This document shows positions 50,438 to 60,976 of a stretch of 64,000 nucleotides of DNA, piece by piece (the stretch's first letter is position 1; every line of letters starts with the position of its first letter). The notes below the pieces were generated by a model that was given only the letters and a program-made list of their open reading frames with translations, was not told where the DNA came from and searched no databases. Source of the stretch: Hortaea werneckii (taxonomy: Eukaryota; Ascomycota; Dothideomycetes; Mycosphaerellales; Teratosphaeriaceae); the NCBI GenBank assembly GCA_037044905.1, contig JBAOKB010000113.1, positions 1 through 64,000 of the forward strand, read 5' to 3'. The translations under genes were made by a program, and so were the position numbers.

Positions 50438-50706
50438 CAAGGTGGTGTCCAGTGTCGATTTTGTTTCTGTCTAGTTCTGCTCGCTCCTCCTCATTGAAGC
50501 CGCCTTTCTTGCTTGGGAAGTTGGTTGCTGTGTGGCTTGTATCGATATATTACACGCGCGTAAGGCCTGATGGTCTCGCTTCTCGGCGAGGAGATAGGAT
50601 GCGCATGAGTTTCTAGGGCGAACGATTTCATCACCCGCCACAGGCCTGAAACAGAAACCAAGAGGAGAAAACCAAGAGGAGAAAAGTTCAGCAAGACAAA
50701 ACACCA

Positions 50707-51351
50707 ATGTCACGACTCGCGATCTTCTCCTCCCTCAATCTCCTCCTCTTAGCCTCCCTCCTCCCACCACCAACCACCGCCCTCCCCCATCCCCAAGCCG
50801 ACGACCTGCCCACCTCACCCGCAACAACCCTAACCCTCACCACAACCTCCACAACCACCCTCTGCCCACCTCCAAACCCGGACAATCCAACATCCACCTC
50901 GGTCCCACTCATCCAACCCCCTACCCGCTCCCCGGGACCCCCTTACCCCCTCATGCCAGCCCCAACCACATCTCTCGCCCCGGCCGCCAGTGGTCCCCCC
51001 TTCCCAACCAACACAACCCTCTCCCTGTACCAAGGCCGGCGCTGCCAATACCGCGTCGGCAGCTCCCCGATCTCCTCCAGCGAATGCCAGGCCTTCCGCA
51101 CCGAATGGGTCGGCGTCCCGCGCGACGCGACAAGGAATTGTACGTTTGCCGTCTGGTTGGGGGATGATTTCTGTGGGTCTGGTGGCGGTGGTGGGGAGGT
51201 GAGGAGTACGTTTGTGGAGAGTCTGGAGGGCGTGAGGGATGGGGAGGAGGGGGATGGTGGGGAGACGGAGGGGGATGAGGAGGTTTGTGTCTATGTGGGC
51301 GTTTTGCAGCCGGGGGTTTATCATGGGAGTGGGGTTTGGACTTGTGGGTAG
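50707..51351 (+). CDS. Secreted Pro/Thr-rich protein with C-terminal Cys-containing domain
   Basis: The 214-residue product begins with a signal peptide (MSRLAIFSSLNLLLLASLL to PPPTTA). A Pro/Thr/Ser-rich mature region of about 85 residues is likely O-glycosylated. A compact C-terminal domain carries Cys in YQGRRCQYRVG, SSECQAFRTEW, TRNCTFAVWLGDDFCGS, EEVCVYVGV and GVWTCG. A Gly/Glu-rich insert (about 155-185) interrupts it. Six or more Cys in about 110 residues suggest disulphide bonds. I recognise no family. Codon use is C-rich in the first half and G-rich in the second. A role at the wall or as a small secreted effector-type protein is speculation. Confidence 0.65.
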   Translation: MSRLAIFSSLNLLLLASLLPPPTTALPHPQADDLPTSPATTLTLTTTSTTTLCPPPNPDNPTSTSVPLIQPPTRSPGPPYPLMPAPTTSLAPAASGPPFPTNTTLSLYQGRRCQYRVGSSPISSSECQAFRTEWVGVPRDATRNCTFAVWLGDDFCGSGGGGGEVRSTFVESLEGVRDGEEGDGGETEGDEEVCVYVGVLQPGVYHGSGVWTCG

Positions 51352-51354
51352 AGA

Positions 51355-52399
51355 GGACGGAGGGGTGGAGAGGGATGGGGAAGGGGATGTTTTGTATGGA
51401 AGCGGATTTGTGGGAGCGGGATAGGATTTGGGAGTCTTTTTGGTTTGGAATGAATCGGATGTGCTTAGAGAGACAAGGGTTCGAGGGTGACGATGCTAGA
51501 GAAGGGGAAAGGCAGCGTAGGAAAGGAGAAGAAAGAAGGGAGAGAGAAGAGGTGGGGAGGAATTGATGATCATGAAGCTTTCGTGCATCTCTCTTTTTCA
51601 TCCTGTCAGTTGGGTGGTCTTGTATTCTACCCTCTTGGACGATTTGCCACTCCTGAAAGGAATTGAGCATATGACTGTGCCCATCGTCTAGCAACATCCT
51701 ACTTTGATAATAGTGCGACGGCGAATCAGTCTAAGTCATAGTGAAGTTTGAAGAGTCAATCTACTGTGATCCTGTGCGCCGAGCTCGTGTCCATTCCTGC
51801 GTTGCGTCTGTTCATGGACAGGATCGGGCTTACGACGTCAGTCAGTGGGGGCGAGAGGAAGTTGGAAGTTGAACTCAGTGCAGGGTCCAAATCCGGTAAG
51901 ACCCTCAGAGCACATCCTGGCCCGACCGCGACGTTTTCCTGGTGGCGCCCGCCCCTCACTCACTACTCACAGCCTCGACTGGCCAAGAGACCCTTCTCCT
52001 GTTGATGATTGATTTCCAGTAGAAGCTTCACGACGGGAGGTGGAAGTGCTGACGGGGTTTATTTGCCATCTTCAACCCGGCTCCGTCGATTGATCAATCA
52101 ACCCGATCAATCAAACCCTCGGCGATTCATTCAGCCGCAAACCAACCAAGCTAGACCGGCCCAGCTGCCAGTCAAGCAAGAGCATCAGCCACACCCACCC
52201 TATCCTGACCCTTCGAATTGGACGGACAACCAACCAACCAACCAACCGGTAGACTTGCGACAGACCACCTCACCAACCCGACAGCAGGCGAGACGTGCAC
52301 ACTCCAGTCACCAAGTTGGTCGCGTGATCGGAGATCGCGCAGAGACTTGCAAGGCGAGAGCCGCGCAGAAACAAGGCAGCTACCGCGACAGACGACAAC
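51355..52399. other. Intergenic, promoter region of calcineurin A
   Basis: No gene supported. The last 300 bp before the calcineurin start are rich in CAA/CCA repeats (AACCAACCAACCAACC at about 52230) and look like a long leader. Confidence 0.5.
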
Positions 52400-54352
52400 A
52401 TGGACGGGCAAGAGGCCCAGTACGCGGACAACGCCATGCGGGCGATCCGTGAGAAGAAGCAGCTGCCGGAGATTGATTTCACCCTGCATACCATGGAGGA
52501 TGGGAGCACCGTGAGCACGCAGGAGCGAGTGTGCAAAGGCATGTCCCCCCGACAATTCCAAGCAGAGAGATGACGCGCGGGGAGATGTGAGCGAGATGAG
52601 CTGGCGGGCGCATGCTAACACGAGATGCTGGCAGATGTCCAAGCCCCCGCCTTCAACACCCCGACCCAAGACCAGATCACATCCCCCCTCGACCGCTCCA
52701 AGCCCAATCTCCAGTTCCTCAAGCAGCATCTGTACCGCGAAGGCCGCCTGACTGAAGAGCAAGCGCTGTGGATCATCAACGGCGGCGAGGAGGTCCTGCG
52801 CTCTGAGCCCAACATGCTGGAGATGGATGCGCCGATCACCGTGTGTGGCGACATCCACGGTCAGTACTTCGACCTCATGAAGCTGTTCGAGGTGGGCGGA
52901 GATCCGGCAGAGACCCGCTACCTCTTCCTCGGCGACTACGTCGACCGCGGCTACTTTTCCATCGAGTGCGTCCTCTACCTCTGGGCCCTCAAGATGTGGT
53001 ATCCCAACACCCTCTGGCTCCTGCGCGGCAACCACGAGTGCCGTCACTTGACCGACTACTTCACCTTTAAGCTGGAGTGCAAGCACAAATACAGCGAAGC
53101 CGTCTACGAAGCCTGCATGAAGTCGTTCTGTGCCCTTCCTCTGGCCGCGGTCATGAACAAGCAGTTCCTGTGCATTCACGGCGGTCTCTCTCCCGAACTC
53201 CACACGCTCGACGATCTCAAGTCGCTCGACCGTTTCCGTGAGCCGCCCACCCACGGTTTGATGTGCGATATCCTCTGGGCCGACCCGCTGGAAGACTTTG
53301 GCCAGGAGAAGACGCAAGATTACTTCCTACACAATCACGTCCGAGGATGCTCCTACTTCTTCTCCTACCCAGCCGCCTGTGCCTTCCTCGAGAAGAACAA
53401 CCTCCTCTCCATCATCCGCGCCCACGAAGCCCAAGACGCAGGATACCGCATGTACCGCAAGACCCGCACCACCGGCTTCCCCTCCGTCATGACCATCTTC
53501 TCCGCCCCCAACTACCTCGACGTCTACAACAACAAGGCCGCCGTGCTCAAGTACGAAAACAACGTCATGAACATCCGCCAATTCAACTGCACCCCGCACC
53601 CTTACTGGCTCCCCAACTTCATGGACGTCTTCACCTGGAGTCTTCCCTTCGTCGGCGAGAAGATCACCGACATGCTCATCGCCATCCTCAACACCTGCAG
53701 CAAGGAGGAATTGGAAGAAGAGACCCCGTCCTCCTCCGGCCCCGCCTCCCCACCTCTCCCCGGCGGCACCACTTCCGCCGGCGGCAAAGGCACCGAAGGC
53801 ATGGACCCGGACAGCGTCGAATTCAAACGCCGCGCGATCAAGAACAAGATCCTCGCCATCGGCCGCCTCTCGCGCGTCTTCCAGGTCCTGCGCGAGGAAT
53901 CCGAACGCGTCACCGAGCTCAAGACGGCTTCCGGCGGCCGCCTCCCCGCGGGGACCCTCATGCTCGGCGCCGAGGGCATCAAGCAGGCCATCACTTCCTT
54001 CGAGGACGCCCGCAAAGTCGACCTGCAGAACGAACGCCTCCCGCCTAGTCAGGAGGAGGTCCGGCGTACGAGCGATGCGGCGCGCGATGAGGCTATCAGG
54101 CGGGCGACGCGTGAGGCCGAGGGGGATGAGAATCTGCAGCGGGTTGCTAGGAGGATTTCGGTGTAAGTCTATTTTCTTTCCTTTCCACCCTCCCCCGTTC
54201 CCCCCCCCCCCCCCCCCCCCCCCCCCCCTTCTTCCGTAGGTTTTTTTTTTCTTTTTCTTTTTTTCCCTCGTTGCGAAATTGTCTAGGCTGACCCGTGTGT
54301 GCTTGTTTTTCTCTCTACCCACAGTTCCTCCGGTTCAAGAGGCAAACGATAA
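52400..54352 (+). CDS. CNA1: Calcineurin catalytic subunit A (PP2B)
   Basis: This is the Ca2+/calmodulin-dependent Ser/Thr phosphatase that activates Crz1-type stress signalling. Exon 1 (52400-52538, MDGQEAQYADNAMRAIREKK) ends in VCK plus one base. Exon 2 starts at 52635 (DVQAPAFNTPTQDQ). The intron between begins GC, not GT (AAAG then GCATGT), and no GT donor keeps the frame. The phosphatase motifs GDIHGQYFD, GDYVDRGYFS and RGNHECRHLTDYF are followed by the B-subunit helix, a calmodulin-binding segment (KNKILAIGRLSRVFQVLREE) and an autoinhibitory-like ITSFEDARKVDLQNERLPP. Unspliced, it ends at 54166 (RRISV). A GTAAGT overlaps that stop, and splicing to 54325 would instead end RRISVSSGSRGKR at 54352, giving 564 residues; I prefer this form. 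Confidence 0.95.
54200..54228. repeat. C29 homopolymer in the calcineurin 3' region
   Basis: Twenty-nine consecutive C, 34 bp after the first in-frame stop and inside the proposed last intron (54163-54324). A T-rich stretch follows. Confidence 0.85.
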
Positions 54353-54982
54353 ACAGATGGCGGCTCTTATATTACAGACTCGCCGACGAAAAGAAATCAA
54401 TTTTTCTAATCCCTTCCTTCCTACGTCTCTCTCTCTCTCTCTCTCCCTCCCTCTCTCTCTCCAAATGTCCCCTCCCTCCCTTCCTTCTATTTACCCACTT
54501 TCCTAGTAAGGGGGAAAAGAAAAATTGTTCACATCACCAATTCTCTCCCCCATCCTGGCGCCTTCCCCCCGCGGGTCAATTTCCCGGTTTGGCTTTCTCT
54601 TCTTCTTCTTCTTTTTTTTTTCTTTTTCTTTTTGGTGTTATCCTTTTTTCTCTCCTCTTCTTCAGCTTCACTCGCTTGTCCCTTTTCTCTGATCGGATAC
54701 GAAAATGTAAAAAAAAAAAAAACAAAAAAACAAAGAGAAAACCGGGTAGGAGAAAAATGTAGGAAAGACAAAGTTGGAGGATTGAAAGAGGAGAGAGTAT
54801 GAACTATGTTCTCTTGTCCTTTTTTTTTTTTCTCTCCCCTTTTTTTGTCCTTTTTTTTTTTCTGTTTTCCATTCAGGTTTCTTGTAGTGAAGAGCAGTGG
54901 TAGGATTTGTTCTCTCTTCTTTTTCTTTGTCTGAGGTACGTCTCAGGACTACTACGACTCCATTGAGGTTGCTGTCCTTAAC

Positions 54983-54984
54983 TT

Positions 54985-55015
<31 letters not shown>

Positions 55016-55017
55016 GG
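54983..55017. repeat. T12 followed by G23
   Basis: Twelve T (54983-54994) are joined directly to twenty-three G (54995-55017), then CCC. This is the third long G/C run in the window. Confidence 0.85.
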
Positions 55018-55190
55018 CCCTTTTTGGTCCCGTTCTCTTTCTCCCCCAAAGGGAGAAGGAAATTGGAGGGGCGAGGCGGGATAAGGAGACAGGATGGGTA
55101 AGAGGGCCGCCGCCGGGAGAGAAAGAAGGAGGAGGAGGAGTAGGAGGAATTAAAGGCGAGCTGTGGGATGTCTAACTGCCTCCCATCCCT

Positions 55191-55247
55191 TCTTCTTCTT
55201 CTTCTTCTTCTTCTTCTTCTTCTTCTTCTTCTTCTTCTTCTTCTTCT
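55191..55247. repeat. CTT trinucleotide microsatellite, about 19 units
   Basis: An uninterrupted CTT array followed by a T run, with a strong purine/pyrimidine strand bias. Confidence 0.9.
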
Positions 55248-55822
55248 TTTTTTTTTCTTTTTTTCTTTTTCACTCCTCCCTTTGACATTTACAACAGCTG
55301 GATTTCGCAAGCAAATTACCCTGGCCTTAAGATCTCAATGCATGGATACGAGGGATTAACCCCGGACGATACTACAATAGTATTAACGGCTAATCTGTCA
55401 GGCTGCTCATATTCTCCATCCTCCCCCTCCCCCCTGAGGAAATCCAGAAGTCCATCATCAACCGCGCGCAATCGTCCATCTCACGAGATGTTTACCTTTC
55501 GTCCCGACCGAGGCAGCAAGAGATCAGGTCTCCCTTTTTCAAAACAACCTCCCGAATCCACCTTTGTCCCATTCCATCGTCTTCATCCTCCCCCCCTCTC
55601 TCCTCTTCTTCTTATGACGTCCCCTTTCATATTTTCCCCTTACACCGCGGCCCCAACTAAACTCCTCCAATCCCATTCCCCGTACGCGGTCCTGATCTCA
55701 CGAAAAATCCATGACGAGCGTAGAACTTTCCACCATCCTACGAAAAAGAGGGCATTCTGACCCCTCTCTTAGCCGCCCGCTCGCTCTCCCTTTAAAGCTC
55801 CCCCCAGAAGCTTAAGATAGCT

Positions 55823-55850
55823 ACCCCTTCCCCTTCCCCTTCCCCTTCCC
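55823..55850. repeat. Short TTCCCC hexamer array
   Basis: About four copies of TTCCCC. It is not a fungal telomere unit (TTAGGG) and is probably simple sequence. Confidence 0.8.
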
Positions 55851-56202
55851 TTCTCCTTTCCCCCTTCCTGCCGTCTCCCGACCCTTGAGCTCCTGCTGAA
55901 GTCCTTGCGACTTTGCGGAGGGCGGCAGAAGGGCTGTGCCTTTCATTCATGATGGGAAAGAGAAAGGAAGAGTGAGGAGGGGGGGAATCATAGGGGGATT
56001 CCTCTCCCTCAGTCTCCGGGGATCACAGATGGCCCGCCCTGGTCCAAGAAAAGGGGGGGAATTGGAGTCTTTCGAAGACTGAGAGGAGCGCCATATTCTT
56101 GACTTTTCTGAAGGCCAAGCAATGATTGAAGAGGATGTCCTTTCGGCTGTCTGGTTTATAACACAGATGGGGCCGTTTTTTGGTGGTGGGGGAGTTTCTC
56201 AA

Positions 56203-57288
56203 TCAATCCTCATCGCTACTCTCGCTCCCGTAATCCACTAACCCGACCCCACCGCCTTCTTTCTTGGGAGGTAGGCCTCCATTCGGCACGTGCGTGCCTG
56301 CAACAGCCGGGCTGCGGTCGGGAGGGGGATTCTTGTGGTCCTCCGCATCAACTGCCGCGGAAGATGTGGCGGGTTTCTTGATCCCGAGAGTCGACGCGAA
56401 GTCCTTCTTCATTTTCGGTTTGCGCTGGAAAGCTGTCGTCGTCGTTGTGGTGGTGGTCGGGGGAGGAGGGGGTGGCATGGCTGCTTTATCGGCGTATTCG
56501 GAGAAGTCGGAGATATTGGTAGCGGTGTCAAGAGAAGAACGGGCAGAGGAAGCGGTCGAAGAAGCCGATGAAGAAGGACCAGTAACCGGAGCCGAGTCAT
56601 CCAGCTCAATATCCCCATCCAACCTCCTAACCCTCTCGCCCGTGGCACTCAAAAAAGCCCTTCGGGCCTGCTCCTCGATCTCCCGCTCCACCCTCTCAGC
56701 CTCCTCATCCCTCATCCCCTTCCCCCTATCCATCGCAACCCCCTGCAGCGCCCCCTCCACCCCACCCCCCCTCTCGCGCATCGCATTCCGCATCCTCACA
56801 TCATCCAACGCATCCGCAATCCGCATTTCCATCTGGGCATCATTGGTCTTCTGCTCCAACTCAACCATCTTATCCCTCTCCCCTTCCTCCCGCTCAAGAC
56901 GATCCAATCTCTCCTCCTCCGTCTCCTCCGCGAGTTTCGCTTCGCGCCAGGGCTCGAAATTTCTCCTCGCGCCCCGCTCACAACTGTAATCCATATTCTT
57001 CGGATCGGTCTTAAAGGTGATTTCCGCCGAGCAGCGCGTACAGCGGATATAGAAGCGGAAGATCGAGATGGCGTAGTATTTCTCCTCGGTGGTTTCTTTC
57101 CGGGCGTTGAATTTCCGCCCCTTGTAGATGTATTCGCCGCAGGAGGTGCATTTCATGCTGAAGGGGGCCATGAGGCGGACGGGTTGGATTTTGGGTCCGG
57201 TCTGTTTGGGGCCTTTGCGGCGTTTTTCGATCGCCGAGGGGTCGAAGTCGGGCGGGTAGTATTTTTGCAGGACTTTGCGTTCGGACAT
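56203..57288 (-). CDS. YJU2: Splicing factor Yju2 (CWC16 family)
   Basis: Yju2 joins the Prp19-associated complex and promotes the first splicing step. The intronless 361-residue frame starts MSERKVLQKYYPPDFDPSAI, the classic CWC16 start. It continues with MKCTSCGEYIYKGRKFNARK and FYIRCTRCSAEITFKTDP, a paired-Cys zinc site, then DYSCERGARRNFEPWR. A charged helical region follows (EETEEERLDRLEREEGERDK), then a low-complexity tail ending in an acidic VDYGSESSDED. The strong ERK-LxKYYPPDFDPS start separates it from the Saf4/CCDC130 branch. It is divergent from CDC16. Confidence 0.96.
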   Translation of the reverse strand: MSERKVLQKYYPPDFDPSAIEKRRKGPKQTGPKIQPVRLMAPFSMKCTSCGEYIYKGRKFNARKETTEEKYYAISIFRFYIRCTRCSAEITFKTDPKNMDYSCERGARRNFEPWREAKLAEETEEERLDRLEREEGERDKMVELEQKTNDAQMEMRIADALDDVRMRNAMRERGGGVEGALQGVAMDRGKGMRDEEAERVEREIEEQARRAFLSATGERVRRLDGDIELDDSAPVTGPSSSASSTASSARSSLDTATNISDFSEYADKAAMPPPPPPTTTTTTTTAFQRKPKMKKDFASTLGIKKPATSSAAVDAEDHKNPPPDRSPAVAGTHVPNGGLPPKKEGGGVGLVDYGSESSDED

Positions 57289-57768
57289 GGTGGGCGGTGG
57301 GGGTCAGTGGTGCAGGTGGGTGGGGGTTGTTGAGGTTGAGAGGAGGTGGTGTTGATGGAGAGGGGATGAGAGGTGGATGGGAGGGTATCACGATAGCGAT
57401 GGAATTAAGAAGGGAAAGGAACAGTAGGCGGAGTGGAGCAGTGGACGAGATGCATGGCTTTGGTAAGTTTAGTTCAGGGCGCGAGTCATGTCAGCCCGCC
57501 CGCCCGCCATCACATGACTATGAGTCTGCGGAGATGGTGGGCGAAGTAAACAAAGATGAATGGCTGCAGTCGCAATTCTCCCATTTCTCTCCCCAAGGTA
57601 AGTGACGCCGCGCGCCGGTCATGTTGATTGAGATACCTATAGGTATTGAATAGCAGCTCACATTCAGCAGGCGCAAAGGTATTCGAAATTTCATTGACTA
57701 CCGCTTCTCTTGATACCTTAAGGTAGTGTTGGCGATGCTCTCCCGTCTCTAGCACCCAAGCGACGACC
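57289..57768. promoter_or_regulatory. Divergent promoter of YJU2 and CDC16
   Basis: 480 bp between two opposing start codons. Two near-identical ATACCT(A/T)AAGGTA-like short palindromic stretches lie near 57.63 and 57.72 kb (ATACCTATAGGTAT and ATACCTTAAGGTA). No strong TATA box is seen. Confidence 0.5.
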
Positions 57769-59939
57769 ATGGAAGCCTATCTTCGACGCTGGATGAAAGA
57801 CGCCCTCGTCAAGCACCAGTACGAGTCTGCCATCTACGTGGGTGACAAGCTGTTAGCTATTACCAGTATGTCACCCAGTACAGCCTCTACTTCTAACCAA
57901 ATATTGACTGACCCTTGCTAGACTCGGACTCGGATGCCTTCAACCTCGCCCATGCCCACTTCGACGCCGGCAACTATCCACGAGCCCTCGCTTTCCTCGC
58001 CCGAGCCGACCTGACCCACCGCTCACCCGCAGCCAAATATCTCGCTGCCCACTGCTACGTCCAGCAAGGAAGACATGAAGACGCCCTAGCCCTGCTGGGT
58101 GACAGGAACCCCACACACCTCATCACCACCACCGACAGCGCAAGAAGGAAGCTGCAACACCTCCACGCCACCAATGGCGCCTCCAAATCCCACTCGTCCA
58201 AAGCCAGAGGGACAGCAGGACGATTAGACCGAGCCGATCGGAGCGAGGAACGCGATCTAGGACGACGAGAGGACCTAAAATATGAGGCCGGCATGTGTTA
58301 TCTCCGCGGCCTCTGCCACGCGAAACAGAACGCCTTCGACCGGGCGAAAGAATGCTACAAGGATGCCGTGCGCATCGACGTGCAATGTTTCGAAGCCTTC
58401 GACCAGCTGATGAAGAACTCGCTCATGAGTCCAGGGGAGGAATGGGCATTCGTGGACTCATTAGACTTTGAAAGCATTCAGGTCCCGCCACCGCAGTCAA
58501 CATCATCAGATGAAGAACGACATCCTCTCGGCGAGGGCAGACCAACCGCCACAACAACAACAACCCCATCCTCATCCGCCGAAGCCGCCGACTTCACCCG
58601 CAACCTCTACCTAACCCGCCTATCCAAATACTCCCGCCCAGAAGAATTCACCACCGCAATCGAAACCCTCAGCACGCACTACTCCCTCTCCTCGAACCCG
58701 GACATCCTGCTAGCCCGCGCGGAGCTCCTCTCCACCCTCTCCCAACCCTCGCGGGCCCTGGCCCTCACAACGCGCATCCTCTCCCTCGATCCCTACAATT
58801 TCCCCACCATCCCACTGCACATCAGCCTCCTATACCAAGCGAACCACACGACGGCCTTATTCGCGCTCGCCCACGACCTCGCCCAATCCCACCCTCAGTC
58901 CCCCACCACCTGGCTCGCAGTGGGCACGTACTACCTCCTCACCTCCCGCATCCCGGAAGCGCGAAGCTACTTCTCCAAGTCCTCCCTGCTCGACCCCCAA
59001 TTCGGACCCGCCTGGATCGGGTTCGCGCACACGTTCGCCGCCGAAGGCGAGTCCGACCAAGCGATCGCCGCATACAGTACGGCTGCGAGGTTGTTCCAGG
59101 GGACGCATCTTCCGCAGATGTTTCTGGGCATGCAGGAACTAGCGCTCGAGAATCTGGTCGTCGCGAGGGAGTATTTGACCGCTGCGTGGGGAGTGTGTGA
59201 GAGGGATCCGGTCCTCGTGAATGAGATGGGGGTTTGTTGGTTTAAGGAGGGGGAGTTTGGGAAGGCGAGGAGGGGGTTTGAGTTGGGGTTGCGGATTCTG
59301 GAGGAGGAAGAAGATGGGGGGGAGGTTGGGGAGGGTGAGGAGGGTGGGGTCGGGGGTGTTGGAGGAGGAGGTGGTGGTGCAGTGAGTACTACCAAAGCAC
59401 CAGACACGCACACGCCCACGCTCCGCCTCAACCTCGCCCACGCCCTGCGGAAACTGGGTCTTTTCCGCGAAAGTCTCCAGCAATTCGACGAAGTCATCCG
59501 TCTTGGCTCGCTCTCCTCCCAACATTCCTCCCACACTTTCTCCAACCCCCCCACTACCAGCACCACCTCATCATCAACCACCAACTCAGACCTCCCCCCG
59601 CTCTTCACAGCCAAGGGACTCGTGCACCTCGAATTAGAAGAGTACTTCGAAGCGACGCTAGCGTTCCACGCGGCGCTGGCGATTTCGCCGCAGGATCCGC
59701 TGGCGAGCGAGTTATTGGGGCGGGCGCTGGGGGAGTTGGAAGGGTATGGGGTTCTGGGACGGGAGGAGGAGGAGGGGGTTGATGAGGGGTTAAGGAGGCG
59801 GTTGGAGGGGGTGAGGGGGCAGCAGCGGGGGCGGAGGGGAGTGGGGAGGAGGAGGAGGGGGAGGGGGGTTGATGGCGGGGAGGGGATGGATTTGGATGGG
59901 GCGGTGGCGGTGGCGGGGCCGGCGGATGCTGGGTCTTAG
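57769..59939 (+). CDS. CDC16: Anaphase-promoting complex TPR subunit Cdc16/Apc6 (Cut9)
   Basis: A scaffold subunit of the APC/C ubiquitin ligase. Exon 1 (57769-57865) encodes MEAYLRRWMKDALVKHQYES and AIYVGDKLLAIT. A 56-nt intron (GTATGT to GCTAG) leads to exon 2 (57922-59939), which starts SDSDAFNLAHAHFDAGNYPR. The 704 residues are mainly tetratricopeptide repeats: AAKYLAAHCYVQQGRHEDAL, CYLRGLCHAKQNAFDRAKEC, GPAWIGFAHTFAAEGESDQA and LRLNLAHALRKLGLFRESLQ. Two low-complexity inserts (Thr-rich at about 215; Gly/Glu-rich at about 475-495) interrupt the array, and an Arg/Gly tail ends the protein. Yeast Cdc16 is 840 residues and fission yeast Cut9 671, so the length fits. Confidence 0.9.
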
Positions 59940-60976
59940 AAGGGCTCGCAGGGCCGTTGGATGCGTGGGGGACGAGGAGGGGGGATGATGAGGTGATGGG
60001 TTTTGTTTTGGAGTGGACGACGAAGGGTTAGCGAATATGCCTCTCCCTTGGTGATCGAAGAGGAGACCCCTACCGGTATAATTTTCCGCCCCTAATTTGG
60101 AATGGGGCGCGAGTGACCCAGGATATTCGAGTGGGGTAAGACACGGAGTATCTCATGACTGACTGCTCTGTTACGCTATACAATTTCGAAGGACTCTGTG
60201 ATTCATTTTTTTTTTTTCTCTCTTCCCTAGTTCTCTCACGAATTACCATCCCGGTCCTGTGTTTCGACAAGGTGGCATACAAGGTTGATGAGCGAAAATC
60301 AATCATCCTGCCTTGGTCCATTGTCGCCTTGGTCCATTTGCAATTTCGGGGGCGCGGGCATAGTCGCGCAGCCGTCGACAGCAAAATGGTCCTGAGGCGT
60401 TGGTGGCATGAACTCTTGACGACTAGTGAACCTGGAAGTTTCCTATCATACTAATCAATTCTCCATCTTTCGCATTCTTCCCGGCGGTTTTTTGTTTCCC
60501 CCTTCGTTTTTTTTTTTTTTTTTTCTTCTCCCTGTTTTCTTCTTCTTCTGCTCTGGCTCTTCATAGAGCATTAGAGCATCATACTGTCGATGCACCTATC
60601 ATCCCGTCTCCGCAACTACTGGATTCATTGCTTGGGAAATAATTCTGTGACAGAGCAAAGCCCAACTTCATCAAAGCGTCCAAAGACCCATACATCTAAG
60701 CGCCGACATCCCTCCCCCATGGAGGATCCATGCAAGCCAAGCTTTAGCAGAGCGCTTCGAGTGCCCATCTTTCGAGTGTCGGGATATATTTTGAGAAACT
60801 TATGCTACTGCATATCAGAGGCACAGCGAATAGTCCCCCAAGAAAGCGCTACATGGATGTCAATGTTAAAATGAAGGTCCCGCAAGGTAGGTAGTACAAT
60901 CTTCATTTTCTCTGCTCTTGGAGTCACTTTTCTACTCAGGCTTTCATTTTGTTTCAAAGTTTCTATATGGTTGGCC
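59940..60976. other. Intergenic, no clear gene
   Basis: 3' flank of CDC16 and upstream region of the surface-protein gene. There is a T run of about 18 at 60.5 kb. Open frames on both strands are short and unrecognised. Confidence 0.45.

Larger units (their letters stand above)
54353..56202. other. Gene-free low-complexity region
   Basis: This 1.8-kb stretch between the calcineurin 3' end and the Yju2 3' end holds mostly simple sequence: CT repeats near 54.43 kb, several A and T runs, T12-G23, a CTT array and a TTCCCC array. Some of it is presumably 3' UTR. I see no protein gene. Confidence 0.6.

Noticed and set aside
52172..54322. Long minus-strand open frames opposite calcineurin A (381 and 331 codons)
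   Set aside because: They are antisense shadows of a strongly conserved gene with biased codon use; no domain of their own.
55823..55850. TTCCCC array considered as an interstitial telomere repeat
   Set aside because: It does not match TTAGGG or known fungal variants; simple sequence is more likely.
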